Below, one piece after another: positions 21,900 through 42,310 of a DNA stretch of 64,000 nt. The notes beneath the pieces were generated by a model, which was not told where the DNA came from, searched no databases, and worked only from the letters and a program-made list of their open reading frames with translations. Within the stretch, counting starts at the first letter, position 1. Every line of letters starts with the position of its first letter. The position numbers and the translations under genes were made by a program. Source of the stretch: Nakamurella antarctica (lineage in GTDB: Bacteria > Actinomycetota > Actinomycetes > Mycobacteriales > Nakamurellaceae); NCBI RefSeq assembly GCF_003860405.1, contig NZ_CP034170.1:1054001-1118000 (forward strand), in the 5' to 3' direction.

Positions 21900-22957
21900 T
21901 GCAGTAGCACCAGTTCTGAGCAGAAACCGGGGCCCATCGCCATGAGCACGCTGGAAGTTCCGGCTTTCGGACGTCTTAGCCGCCACGTGTCGTCCAACAC
22001 GTGAAGGACGGAGGCGGAGGATAAATTGCCGACCCGGCTCAGGGACTCCCAGGTGAGTTGCAACGCCGCCGGCGGCAAGTCGAGCTCGGTTTCTATTGCT
22101 TCGATCACCTTCGGTCCACCGGGATGGGAGACCCAACAACCGATTCCGTCAACTTCCAGATCGTGTTCCTTCAGGAACAAGCGCACATCTTGCCCAAGGT
22201 AGCGGTGGACAAGTTCCGGCACTTGGGCGTCCAAAACGATCTTGAGCCCGCTGGTGCCCACGTCCCACCCCATTGTTCGTGCACTGCCAGGGTAAAGATG
22301 GCTACGCGAGTCGATGACGCAAGGACCAGTCACTCCTGTCTGAGCTGCCCGGTCGGCGCCTACGGCAACCACTGCAGCCGCGCCATCCCCGAAAAGTCCG
22401 CTGGCCACCAGGTTTGCCATGGATCGATCGTCGCGCTGGATGGTGAGCGAGCACAATTCCACCGATAACAACACTGCCACCCCGGTCGGATGCCCCAGCA
22501 AAAAGTCGTGCAGACGGGCGATACCCGCGGCGCCGGCGACACAGCCGAGGCCGAAGAGTGGCAACCGCTTCACGTCGGGTCGCAGTCCGACCTGCGAGGC
22601 GACGAGCGCATCGATGGAAGGCGCAGCTACCCCGGTGATAGTGGTGAAGATGATGAGGTCTACCTCGTGGGCGCCGATCCCGGCACGTGCCAGGGCTCCG
22701 ACGACAGCCTGGCTGCCCAAGTCCACCGCAACCGCGATGTAGGCGTCATTAGCCTCGGAGAAGCTATCGAGCTCGCGATATCGGTGCAGGGGCAGCGCTA
22801 GGTTGCGGGAGTTGACTTTGGTATTGGTGTGCAGCCTTTTTAGCACTTCAACGTTGTCGCCGGGGCGCATACAAACCTCCGCGAAAGCCTGCGTGAGTTC
22901 TTGTTGCGAGTAGCGATGCTGCGGAAGCACCGGGAAGACCGCGGCCAATGACGTCAT
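21893..22957 (-). CDS. Type III polyketide synthase (alkylresorcinol/alkylpyrone type)
   Basis: 354-residue chalcone-synthase-fold enzyme that extends a fatty acyl starter with malonyl-CoA. The catalytic triad is visible: Cys139 in FGLGCVAGA, His278 in WVSHPGGPK and Asn311 in RVGNLSSAS. First gene of a unit with an ICMT-like methyltransferase and a flavoprotein, and divergent from a UbiA prenyltransferase: the set found in agqA-D of Actinoplanes missouriensis, which makes alkyl-O-dihydrogeranyl-methoxyhydroquinones, and partly in srsABC of Streptomyces. The product here is inferred. Confidence 0.92.
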   Translation of the reverse strand: MTSLAAVFPVLPQHRYSQQELTQAFAEVCMRPGDNVEVLKRLHTNTKVNSRNLALPLHRYRELDSFSEANDAYIAVAVDLGSQAVVGALARAGIGAHEVDLIIFTTITGVAAPSIDALVASQVGLRPDVKRLPLFGLGCVAGAAGIARLHDFLLGHPTGVAVLLSVELCSLTIQRDDRSMANLVASGLFGDGAAAVVAVGADRAAQTGVTGPCVIDSRSHLYPGSARTMGWDVGTSGLKIVLDAQVPELVHRYLGQDVRLFLKEHDLEVDGIGCWVSHPGGPKVIEAIETELDLPPAALQLTWESLSRVGNLSSASVLHVLDDTWRLRRPKAGTSSVLMAMGPGFCSELVLLQW

Positions 22958-23088
22958 GCGGTCAGCGTACGCACGTACCCCATTTACAGGTGGTCAGCGA
23001 TGAGCAGTCGCGCAGAAGTCGGTTTGCCAGAGCGTTCAAGCTGTATCGCGGTCCGGTCACGTAATTCGATAATGCTTATGATCACGGG

Positions 23089-23934
23089 ATGAGCCGGCAT
23101 CCCCTGTTGCACAGTGCTCGGCTGCTGGCATTGAGTTCACATCCGCTTCCAACGTGCGCGGTGACGGTGTTTGCAGGTGGGTTGGGGCTCCTGGCCGGAA
23201 ACAGCATCGCGCGTTCGTTGCTCATCGCAGTGTGCGTCTTGGCTGGGCAACTCTCGATCGGCTGGTCGAACGATTTCCTGGATCGCGGTCGAGACGCCGC
23301 GGTGCTCCGTGCGGACAAACCCGTGGCTCTGGGCGAGGTTTCCTCTCGGCTGGTTCTCAACTCGGCTATCGCGGCGGCAGTACTGGCGCTGTTATTACCC
23401 TTGACCCTGGGGATCGGTGCAGCGGGTGCTGCGTGGGTGATCGTCATTTCGGGGTGGGGTTACAACCTTGGTCTCAAAGCGACGGTGTTTTCATTCCTCC
23501 CCTATGTGACCGCTTTCGGCGCACTTCCAGCGATTGCCACGCTCGCCTTGGCCGATCACGCGTTCCCCGTGTGGTGGGCGTGGGCAGCGGGATCGCTGTT
23601 GGGAGTGGCGGCCCACTTCGCCAATGTGCTCCCAGATTTACTTGCCGACGAGGCCACGGGGGTTCGCGGATTACCGCATCGACTCGGTGCGCGCGGCAGC
23701 GCAATCGTTGGCCCGCTGCTGTTAGTGGCGGCGACGGGCGTTTTGCTGCTGGGACCGTCGACGTCGTGGTCGTGGTGGCGGCTAGTAATTTTGGCTGCGG
23801 TCGGAGCGGGCGCTGTCGTCGGTGCGGTCGTGGGCGTGCGGCGGCCCGGGCGCCGTCCCCTTTTTGCGGCAATGATCGCCGTGTGCGCCTTGGACCTGTT
23901 GCTCTTTGCGGTCTCCGGGGGAACTCTGCGCTGA
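23089..23934 (+). CDS. UbiA-family prenyltransferase (AgqD-like)
   Basis: 281-residue multi-spanning membrane protein. The first Asp-rich motif is SNDFLDRGRD (about residue 60) and the second is PDLLADEATG (about residue 180), which bind magnesium prenyl diphosphate. Hydrophobic helices fill the rest. Such enzymes attach isoprenoid chains to aromatic acceptors. It is divergent from the type III PKS with a 131-nt shared promoter region, and likely prenylates that pathway's phenolic product; a menaquinone-type role is the alternative. Confidence 0.88.
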   Translation: MSRHPLLHSARLLALSSHPLPTCAVTVFAGGLGLLAGNSIARSLLIAVCVLAGQLSIGWSNDFLDRGRDAAVLRADKPVALGEVSSRLVLNSAIAAAVLALLLPLTLGIGAAGAAWVIVISGWGYNLGLKATVFSFLPYVTAFGALPAIATLALADHAFPVWWAWAAGSLLGVAAHFANVLPDLLADEATGVRGLPHRLGARGSAIVGPLLLVAATGVLLLGPSTSWSWWRLVILAAVGAGAVVGAVVGVRRPGRRPLFAAMIAVCALDLLLFAVSGGTLR

Positions 23935-24005
23935 GTTCACCCTGCGTTTCACTTGGTGCGGCCGGTGAGCTCGGGCCGGTGAGCTCGATCCGGGTACCTG
24001 GCGAG

Positions 24006-24161
24006 TTACCGGGGCATAGTGTGCGCGGGCCACTCAGGTTCGACGCCTGGTACCAGCGGAACATCGGGGACAGGATTAGGGGTGGGTGCAGATCCCGGCT
24101 GGGGGACCTGCGGTGCATCTGGCGGGGGAATGGACGGGGTTGTTTCCGGAGTTTGCGTCAT
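24006..24161 (-). CDS. Possible small proline-rich protein
   Basis: A 51-residue frame from ATG 24161, about one third proline (MTQTPETTPSIPPPDAPQVP and similar). No recognised family and only a weak ribosome site. It ends 71 nt from the UbiA gene and is divergent from argC. It may be chance; composition and the P-x-P pattern are the only support. Confidence 0.3.
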   Translation of the reverse strand: MTQTPETTPSIPPPDAPQVPQPGSAPTPNPVPDVPLVPGVEPEWPAHTMPR

Positions 24162-24235
24162 GGTGGGGTTATGCCCTTTCCTGCGGGGCGGGTAAACGTA
24201 CGCGCAAAAATTGCGGATGACACGCGCCACGACTA

Positions 24236-24263
24236 TGTATGACAATACAGTGAAGTGTATAGT
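24236..24263 (+). promoter_or_regulatory. Candidate argC promoter with ARG box
   Basis: TGTAT-GACA-ATACA (24236-24249) is a short palindrome in the AT-rich style of ArgR sites, directly followed by a good -10 hexamer TATAGT (24258-24263). A repressor here would cover the -35 region of the arg operon promoter, and argR is the sixth gene of that operon. Assignment as an ARG box is inferred from position and symmetry. Confidence 0.5.
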
Positions 24264-24347
24264 TTGGCGGGTAGACGGGACCTGCGAATGGGCGGTCTCC
24301 CGACACCAATGATGGTGTGTCTGGCACCAGGGACGAGGGACGAGTAG

Positions 24348-26520
<2,173 letters not shown>

Positions 26521-26524
<4 letters not shown>

Positions 26525-27602
26525 GTGCGAGCTCGTTTGGCAACAGCTCTTCTAGCAATAATGCCGCCCAGGCGGATTCGACCCCTGCCTACGAGCAGGC
26601 AACTCCCCGGACCGAGGGACGGGGACGCGTGGAAGCCGTGACGGCAGCAGCGCGTGCCGGCTTCCTGGCAGACTCTCTGCCCTGGTTGTTGAAATGGCGA
26701 GGCCAAATAGTGGTCGTCAAGTACGGCGGAAACGCAATGACAGATGAGCATCTGAAGTCCGCGTTCGCAGCAGACATGGTGTTCCTCCGCACCGTGGGGC
26801 TCAAGCCTGTCGTGGTCCACGGCGGCGGGCCACAGATCAGCGCCATGTTGAAAAGGCTTAATGTGGCGGGAGAGTTCAAGGGCGGATTCCGGGTCACTAC
26901 GCCGGAAACCATGGACATCGTTCGAATGGTATTGGTCGGGCAGGTGGGCCGGGAGTTGGTGAACCTCATTAACGCGCACGGTCCATTCGCCGTGGGCATG
27001 TCTGGCGAGGACGCCAATTTATTGACCGCCGCACGCCGGACGGTCTCAGTTGACGGCGTCCAAGCCGACATCGGCCTGGTGGGCGATGTAGCCAGCGTCA
27101 ACCCTGACGCGGTTCTCGATCTGGTCGCCGCGGGCCGGATCCCCGTCATCGCGACCGTGGCGCCCGACATCGACGGTGTCGTGCATAACGTGAACGCCGA
27201 TACCGCCGCCGCTGCGCTAGCGATCGCGTTGGGCGCGTCAAAGCTGTTGATGCTGACCGATGTTGAGGGTTTGTACTCGAACTGGCCAGACCCCGCTTCG
27301 CTGCTGTCCGTGATCACCGCAGATGATCTCGAGGTGCTCCTGCCCACTCTGGAGGCGGGGATGGTGCCCAAAATGGAAGGTTGCTTGCGGGCCGTGCGCG
27401 GCGGGGTACCCCGCGCGCATGTGATCGATGGCCGTACCCCGCATGCGGTGCTGCTCGAGATCGTCACCGACGCAGGGGTTGGCACGATGGTGATCGACGG
27501 CGCCAGATCAGCGGCCACTCAGGACAACGCCCAGATCCGCACTGCGCCGATCGCCGCAGGACCTCTCAGCAGTGAACTCCCAGTGACTGAAACGGACGAG
27601 TC

Positions 27603-27606
<4 letters not shown>
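26521..27606 (+). CDS. argB: N-acetylglutamate kinase
   Basis: Phosphorylates N-acetylglutamate. 361 residues; motifs [23 protein letters not shown], and the ATP-site [13 protein letters not shown] Ser/Asn-rich N-terminal stretch of about 35 residues and a 35-residue C-terminal tail (ending PVTETDES) extend it beyond the common 300 residues. Kinases of the arginine-inhibited type carry an N-terminal helix, which could be what the extension contributes. 4-nt overlaps with both neighbours. Confidence 0.96.
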
Positions 27607-29734
<2,128 letters not shown>

Positions 29735-29738
29735 TTTT

Positions 29739-30251
29739 ATGACACATGCGCCGGGATCGCCGGGGACCAAAGCCGCCAGGCTTTCTCGGATCACAGAAGT
29801 GATTCGGGAGCAGGCCGTCCGATCGCAGGCTGAGCTAGCTGCTCTGGTGGCTGCGCGGGGGTTTGACGTCACACAGGCCACGCTCTCGAGGGATCTCGAG
29901 GAATTGGGGGCGATCAAGGTGAGGGGTGTCGACGGTGGCGCGCCGGTGTACGTGATCCCCGAAGACGGCAGCAAAAGACCGATGGCGGGTGGCACATCCC
30001 GACTCTCGCGGCTCCTCGCCGAGTTGCTGGTCTCCTACGACGGCGCAGCAAATTTGGCTGTTCTCCGCACACCACCGGGCGCCGCTCAATTCCTGGCCAG
30101 CGCAATCGATCGGGCCAGCCTGGATGACGTGGTGGGAACGATTGCCGGTGACGACACCATTTTTGTGGTCGCAAGGGACGGACTTACGGGAGCAGCCTTG
30201 GGCCGCAGACTTGCCGATCTTGCGCACCCCCCGGGGGCGGGGGGCGCCTAG
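29739..30251 (+). CDS. argR: Arginine repressor ArgR
   Basis: Arginine-responsive hexameric repressor, 170 residues from ATG 29739. The N-terminal winged helix contains [33 protein letters not shown]; the C-terminal oligomerisation and arginine-binding domain includes the [15 protein letters not shown] stretch. As part of the operon it would set up autoregulation through the candidate ARG box before argC. Confidence 0.95.
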   Translation: MTHAPGSPGTKAARLSRITEVIREQAVRSQAELAALVAARGFDVTQATLSRDLEELGAIKVRGVDGGAPVYVIPEDGSKRPMAGGTSRLSRLLAELLVSYDGAANLAVLRTPPGAAQFLASAIDRASLDDVVGTIAGDDTIFVVARDGLTGAALGRRLADLAHPPGAGGA

Positions 30252-31923
<1,672 letters not shown>

Positions 31924-31978
31924 GGCCGGGGCAAGAACAACTGCCCTGAAACGTATCTGCACCCACGGGAGGTAGAAG

Positions 31979-32632
31979 TTGGCGACACCGATGGGTCCCC
32001 GCCTGACTCGGCCGTTCTTCAGCAGGCCCAGCATGGAGGTTGCGGCCGACCTACTTGGTCGCATCATCGTTACCGGCGAGTGGGAGGACCGGGTGGCGGT
32101 GCGGATTACCGAGACCGAGGCATACGGGGGTGCAACAGATCCCGCGTCGCATGCCTTCCGAGGACTGACTCCACGCAATGCGGTGATGTTCGGACCGGCC
32201 GGTCATCTGTACCTGTACTTCATTTATGGGATGCATTGGTGCGCCAACATTGTGACAGGTCTGCCCGGTGAGGCGAGTGCGGTCTTGCTGCGCGCGGGCG
32301 AAGTGATCGATGGGGTTGATACAGCTCGGCGCAGGGGCTCGGCAGGTGTTGCGGACCCCGCATTAGCATCCGGTCCTGCGCGTCTGACGAAGGTCCTGGG
32401 ACTCGGAGCTGCGCAGGTGTCAAGTGCCCCGAACGGCGGTGACCTGTGTGCGCCGGCGTCGCCCATGAGGCTGATGGGTGGAACCTTCGCAGGGCCAGTG
32501 AATACCGTGACCGGCCCGCGGGTCGGAGTTTCTAGTGCCCATGACCTACCTCTGCGTTTTTCGATTGCGGGAGAGGCCTCCGTTAGCCAGTACCGTCGTC
32601 ACGTTCGCAGGACGCGGCTTAGCTCGCCGTGA
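31979..32632 (+). CDS. mpg: 3-methyladenine DNA glycosylase (AAG/MPG type)
   Basis: Removes alkylated purines to start base excision repair. 217 residues; RPFFSRPSMEVAADLLGR start, ETEAYGGATDPASHAFRG holding the catalytic Glu, YLYFIYGMHWCANIV, and the RAGEVIDG segment. TTG 31979 has GGGAGG at a 6-nt spacing; ATG 31991 is the alternative. It precedes tyrS as in M. tuberculosis. Confidence 0.93.
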   Translation: MATPMGPRLTRPFFSRPSMEVAADLLGRIIVTGEWEDRVAVRITETEAYGGATDPASHAFRGLTPRNAVMFGPAGHLYLYFIYGMHWCANIVTGLPGEASAVLLRAGEVIDGVDTARRRGSAGVADPALASGPARLTKVLGLGAAQVSSAPNGGDLCAPASPMRLMGGTFAGPVNTVTGPRVGVSSAHDLPLRFSIAGEASVSQYRRHVRRTRLSSP

Positions 32633-32670
32633 CGCACTCCAACCGCTAGCTGTGAGGCAGGATAGGACCT

Positions 32671-33969
32671 GTGAACGAGCAGCAAACACCTCAAGTACCC
32701 GTGACCAGCGCACTTTTTGACGAACTCAGTTGGCGCGGGTTGATCTCGCAAACAACGGGAGACGACGATCTCCGCGCGGCTTTCGAAGCTGGCCCCTTGA
32801 CCTTCTATTGTGGCTTCGACCCCACTGCGCCAAGCCTGCATATGGGAAACCTCGTACAGCTGATCACCGCGCGGCGCATCCAAAACTATGGGCATTTCCC
32901 ATTGGGCTTGGTGGGCGGTTCCACTGGGCTCATCGGTGATCCGCGGATGTCCGGCGAGCGGGTCCTCAACAGTTCTGAGCAAGTGGCCGTCTGGGTTGAC
33001 CGCATTCGTTCTCAGGTGGAGCGCTACTTGGACTTCGAGTGCGCCAATGCGGCCCGCATTGTCAACAACCTCGACTGGACAGCGCCCATGAGCGCCATCG
33101 ATTTCCTCCGGGATGTCGGAAAACATTTCCGGATGGGCCGCATGCTGGCCAAGGACACCGTGGCCACGCGACTGCGGAGCGACGAAGGATTGTCCTTTAC
33201 CGAATTTAGTTACCAGATTCTTCAGGGGATGGACTTCCTCGAATTGAATAGGCGCTACGGCTGCACATTGCAGACGGGAGGCAGCGATCAGTGGGGCAAC
33301 CTCACCAGCGGAACCGAATTGATTCACAAGGTTAACGGGGCAGACGTGCATGCCCTGGCGACGCCGTTGATTACGAAGGCTGACGGCACCAAGTTCGGGA
33401 AGACTGAAGGCGGTGCCATCTGGCTCGACCCGGATATGACCAGCCCGTATGACTTCTATCAATTCTGGATCAACAGCGATGATCGCGACGTCGACCGCTT
33501 CTTGAAGGTGTTCACATTCAGGAGTCGGGAGGAGATCGCCACACTTGCCGAATCAACGGCCGCGCAGCCTCAGGCCAGGCAGGCACATCGGGTATTGGCT
33601 CAAGACGTTACGACTCTCGTCCATGGCGAGGACACCACTGCACAGGTGATTGCCGCCAGTACCGCCCTTTTCGGACGGGGCGACATCAACGAGATCGATG
33701 AACCAACTCTGGCAGCGGCACTGTCGGCGGTGGGAGTACTCGAGCTCGATGGGGACCTACCGAACATTGTCGCGTTATTGCAGCGAAGTGGATTGGTCAC
33801 ATCGAATTCAGAAGCACGCCGCACCATTGCCGAGGGTGGGGCAAATATCAACAACGTACGAGTCACAGATCCGGACCACGTGCCGGTGATGACGGACCTG
33901 CTCCACAGTAGCTGGCTGGTGCTCCGACGCGGCAAGAAATCAGTCGTCGGAATCAAGGTGAAGTACTAG
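32671..33969 (+). CDS. tyrS: Tyrosyl-tRNA synthetase
   Basis: Class I synthetase, 432 residues. HIGH-type motif in GFDPTAPSLHMGNL, KMSKS-type motif KFGKTEGGAIWL, and a C-terminal S4-like RNA-binding domain (SNSEARRTIAEGGANINNVRV). GTG start. The last gene before the rRNA region. Confidence 0.97.
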   Translation: MNEQQTPQVPVTSALFDELSWRGLISQTTGDDDLRAAFEAGPLTFYCGFDPTAPSLHMGNLVQLITARRIQNYGHFPLGLVGGSTGLIGDPRMSGERVLNSSEQVAVWVDRIRSQVERYLDFECANAARIVNNLDWTAPMSAIDFLRDVGKHFRMGRMLAKDTVATRLRSDEGLSFTEFSYQILQGMDFLELNRRYGCTLQTGGSDQWGNLTSGTELIHKVNGADVHALATPLITKADGTKFGKTEGGAIWLDPDMTSPYDFYQFWINSDDRDVDRFLKVFTFRSREEIATLAESTAAQPQARQAHRVLAQDVTTLVHGEDTTAQVIAASTALFGRGDINEIDEPTLAAALSAVGVLELDGDLPNIVALLQRSGLVTSNSEARRTIAEGGANINNVRVTDPDHVPVMTDLLHSSWLVLRRGKKSVVGIKVKY

Positions 33970-34356
33970 GTCCCTGCCTCGGTTCCCTCTGGCCAGCCAC
34001 TCGCCTCACGACATGTTGTGTCTGAAGCCACAGTGAAAATTCACCACGCATTAGCCGCTCAGAGCTCATTTGCATCACGGGAGCACCCGGCTGAACTGCA
34101 GCGACATGCCGGAGCAATAACCGAAACAGGGGATTTGACTCGCTGTTCATCAGCCCGTAACTTTCTGAGTGCACCACGGATCACCGAGCAAGTGACGCAA
34201 GCCGCAAGGCGGGCGGATAGCTCGCGCCGAGGTCCAATCCGCAGTCCAACTCCTGAGGGAGTGGGGAGTCCGCTCCCGTTCGGCGGGGATTGAATTAAAG
34301 TTGGCGTTAGGCTTGGCAGTCCGATTAGCACTGGGAATACACTTCCCGGTGTTCGT
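33970..34356. other. Non-coding stretch upstream of rRNA operon 1
   Basis: 387 nt with no credible gene, tRNA or clear terminator; a 91-codon open frame here has no family resemblance and no good start context. Confidence 0.5.
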
Positions 34357-34385
34357 TTGACACCTAAGGCTTCGACAACTACGTT
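34357..34385 (+). promoter_or_regulatory. Promoter of rRNA operon 1
   Basis: TTGACA (34357-34362), a 17-nt spacer and TACGTT (34380-34385). It lies upstream of the repeated rRNA unit and its sequence differs from the operon 2 promoter, but the architecture is the same. The expected start site near 34392 gives a leader of about 325 nt before 16S. Confidence 0.65.
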
Positions 34386-34440
34386 TGAAAATGAAGTGCA
34401 CCCCGGATGTGGCTTAGCGGTCATGGGTGGTGTGTGTTTG

Positions 34441-34462
34441 TTATTTGAGAACTCAACAGCGT
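34441..34462 (+). promoter_or_regulatory. rRNA leader antitermination/processing box, operon 1
   Basis: TTTGAGAACTCAACAGCG, the conserved actinobacterial pre-rRNA leader motif near the boxA-type antitermination site. A related TTTGAGAACT motif recurs before 23S. Confidence 0.55.
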
Positions 34463-34717
34463 ACCGAAAGTCAGTGCCAATTGTTTTATCTTGGTGCGCT
34501 CTCGTTGTTTTCCTGTCCTGGCTTGTGTGCCTGGGGTGGGTGTGGGGGTGTGTTGGGTTGTTTTTGGTTTCGGATTGTATTGGCGAATTCAATTTTATTG
34601 TTTTTGTCAGTGTTTTTTCGATTCAGTGATCGCAGGCTTTTGAGTTGCCTGTTTTCTTTCTTTTGTTGATCATTGCTCGTCTTCCTTTTCTGGTTGGTGG
34701 GTGTGGTTTATATACAT

Positions 34718-39783
<5,066 letters not shown>

Positions 39784-39896
39784 AAATGCTACGCGTCCAC
39801 TGTGCAGCTCTGAAAACACAGAGCGAAGCACCCACCTTTCACACTTGACCGTGTGGGTGGGTGCCCAAAAAATCACTCTCACAATGTTTTCGCAAA

Positions 39897-40015
39897 GTTA
39901 CGGCAGTCATAGCGTAGGGGAAACGCCCGGTCCCATTCCGAACCCGGAAGCTAAGCCCTACAGCGCCGATGGTACTGCACCCGCCAGGGTGTGGGAGAGT
40001 AGGACGCTGCCGGAC
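39897..40015 (+). rRNA. rrf: 5S ribosomal RNA, operon 1
   Basis: About 119 nt, from GTTACGGCAGTCATAGCG to GGACGCTGCCGGAC, with the conserved CCGAACCCGGAAGCTAAG segment. Terminal stem pairs the two ends. Confidence 0.95.
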
Positions 40016-40025
40016 AAACATTCCC

Positions 40026-40062
40026 AAAAAAGGGGAAACCACCACGTGGTTTCCCCTTTTTT
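40026..40062 (+). terminator. Terminator of rRNA operon 1
   Basis: GGGGAAACCAC, loop CAC, GTGGTTTCCCC flanked by A6 and T6: a strong bidirectional-looking intrinsic terminator right after 5S. Confidence 0.93.
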
Positions 40063-40094
40063 GCACCCAAAAACACCAACGTCATCCTTGGAAT

Positions 40095-40882
40095 AATGTT
40101 GGCTGCTTACTTGTTTGGAATCTGTTATTAATTGCTTCCACTAGCGCGATCTTTGGTCCTAGATATCAGTACCTGTATTTCCTGTTGCTACTGCATGATG
40201 GAACTACCAAGCCTCCTGCTAAGAGACTCTGAAGCGGCTGTGTGCTCGGATGAAAGAAGTTTGTCAGGCTACGGTACAACACCGCTGCAATTACGGACGT
40301 TGAACGGACCCGCGGACACAGATATCTGATTCAGAAGAATTCATTCGTGCCTCCCTGGCAGATCGGCCCGCTCCGCGGAGCGGTGCTCGCCGGGTTCGAA
40401 TAAGACAACAAGGTGCGTCTCCCGCTGGCTAAGGTTGAGCCAACGAAGTTGGGCCATACCGAATCCCCGGTTCCTGGCCGTCCCGAAAAATTTGAATGTC
40501 GGCACTTGCCACAACTGTGGCTCGCGCTGGCACCGCAGCCGCCAAACGCTCGGTGGCGTAACCACAGAGCCCGTCGATTTTGGCTGTATCCCAGACTGCC
40601 CTCACCGGTGCGAAAGTGGCCCCTCGGCACCACTGCCTCCGGGTTGCCGGTGAGACACCGCGTATCCCAGCGGTTACGAGACACAGCCAGTGGTGGGCTT
40701 GGCGTCGTCAACCTGATGTCTGCGTCGAAGTGGACGGGGCAGTCGAAGTCAACTGATGCAACCGCTGCGGAGGACAAAGCCGCAGACTCGGTAGTCGAAA
40801 GCCTGAACACCGGACAGCGCACGAGGTGCCGTCGAAGTGACCGCCCACCCGCAGCAGCCAATAGTGGTCAGTCGCTGCAAAG
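40095..40882. other. Inter-rRNA stretch without recognisable gene
   Basis: 788 nt. Open frames exist on both strands but none has a family match, consistent codon use or a good start. One frame includes a CHNC pair near 40505, too little to call. Probably decayed sequence. Confidence 0.5.
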
Positions 40883-40891
40883 GTGACCCGC

Positions 40892-41465
40892 ATGAACGTG
40901 CTGGGCGTCGTAGACGGTGTTGGTGTGGTCAGCCCAGCCGAATATATGGGTCCCGGGTTGGAGCCGCCGAAGCCGTCCCTACATTTCACGATCGACGGAG
41001 TAAGCCTGCAGGAGCTGTTCGATCTTCCTCACCACTTAACGCGTCTGAGCTGGGGAAATTTTGACAGCGAGACGCGCTCGGAATGCTTGCTGCGACTGCT
41101 GGGCGCTCCCGTCGCGGCGCCAGCCCCTATATTCATTCCGCCGCACGCGCCTTGATCGATGGCGTCGATTGCCCGGATGCCACTACGTTCCCAGGGAGTC
41201 AGCGTTCGAGGACGGGCGGGTTGGTCTGTTGTTCTGCCCGTGCTCGTCCCTTGGTTGAGGAGTGCTGTCAGCGCGCGTGCCGTTTCAAGAGGACTCTGTT
41301 GTCTGGAGCGAGCTCGGTTGGCAGACGGACTACGAACCTTTTCTGCCGCCCGCACCCGGGGATGCAGTGACAACTGCAATATTTGAACGCGCAGTTCGTA
41401 TGAAGCTGATTCGCTCTCTCCTCGGGCACGATTGGAGCACCGGAAACCCCATCATCGTCAAATGA
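40892..41465 (+). pseudogene. Decayed actinobacterial hypothetical gene (frameshift plus TGA)
   Basis: The first part reads MNVLGVVDGVGVVSPAEYMG to about residue 75 in one frame (ending at a stop at 41155). The C-terminal part continues in another frame as EDGRVGLLFCPCSSLG, TGA (41256-41258), GVLSARVPFQEDSVVWSELGWQTDYEPF up to 41465. As I recall the actinobacterial family, the region reads C-x-x-C-x-DLGCG-A-x-[TS] followed by a Trp/Tyr-rich W-x-D/E-x-x-[WY]-Q/E pattern, so the TGA replaces the Cys of GCG. One frameshift (between about 41110 and 41195) and one nonsense codon make this a pseudogene. Function of the family unknown. Confidence 0.7.
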
Positions 41466-41839
41466 GGCCCGCACTCGATGATCGATGAAACCCACGCGGA
41501 CCGATTCTGCCTGTCCCAGCCCGGGGACCTTCCGACGGGATCTGAAGTAGCCCAGAGCCAGACCGGTGACTTGTTTGACCACACTGAGTCGTATCCCAGA
41601 TGAATCGAGACGCGAGGGCGCTGTGCAGTCGCCTTGGGACTTTCGTGCAGTCGACTTCGAACATGGGCAGTACGTGACGGGGACACGCGGCTTGTGGACC
41701 GGTTCGTCAGGCGTTCGAGCAAAAATGCCCGGTCAGATTCTCATCCGGAGAGCTCAAACCATCGTCGATCGGATCCATCACGGTCCCAGACGAACCCATT
41801 GGATGGTCCCAGAAGGGTCCAGCCCTCGGGGGTAGGTGG
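41466..41839. other. Inter-rRNA stretch without recognisable gene
   Basis: Nothing identifiable on either strand; short open frames only. Confidence 0.45.
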
Positions 41840-42310
41840 AGAAGCTGCTGGAGCTTGATCGAGATTTCGACAGACAGGGGCTGGTGACACCGAATTCGGC
41901 GGCAAACAGGGGGAAGGCACAGTTGGTTTTGCGGACATCTCCGACTTGGTCCTACATCCGCAGCGCCATCTTGATCTAGTGGGGTCTGAGTGAGGGTTTT
42001 TACCCTCCGATCAAGCCGCATGCCCCAGCAGCGGTGAGCCCGTTGTGAAGTCCCTCCGACCTGAGGGCACGCTCGAACACGGCAATCGTTCCAAGCATTT
42101 GGAAGAGCATCCGGCAGATGGCGATATGGTGTCGATGCTTTGGTCCAGCTGCACCAGGTCGATTCCGCGAGCATATAGCTGTTTGGACTGCCCCGAGTGG
42201 TGGTGAATGGATCGACCCAGCCGGTCGCGTTTGTTGACGACAATCTGGCAGCCGGCGCGGTTGGCTGACCGTAACGGTTGATCCAACTGCTGGCGACGGG
42301 CTAGTCACCT
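41840..42310 (-). pseudogene. Degraded serine resolvase/invertase
   Basis: Minus-strand fragments spell a resolvase across several frames. Near 42286: LDQPLRSANRAGCQIVVNKRDRLGRSIHH with LYARGIDLVQLDQSIDT; the signature is D-R-L-G-R-S. A frameshift follows, then RMLFQMLGTIAVFERALRSEGLHNGL in the next frame (family: F-x-I-x-G-x-[LI]-A-x-F-E-R-x-L-I-R-E-R). A stop-interrupted tail contains AAEFGV, as in the C-terminal helix-turn-helix of resolvases. The N-terminal catalytic Ser region is gone (a stop codon precedes the first fragment). It is a relic of a mobile element or integrated recombinase. Confidence 0.8.

Noticed and set aside
23154-24242. 362-codon open frame overlapping the UbiA gene
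   Set aside because: Shadow frame of the UbiA gene, rich in Arg/Gly/Cys and lacking any domain.
34018-34293. 91-codon frame between tyrS and rRNA operon 1
   Set aside because: No recognisable domain, no ribosome site, and composition unlike neighbouring genes.
41256-41258. TGA read as selenocysteine
   Set aside because: The same gene also has an independent frameshift upstream, which makes ordinary decay the simpler explanation; kept as a low-weight check in the findings.
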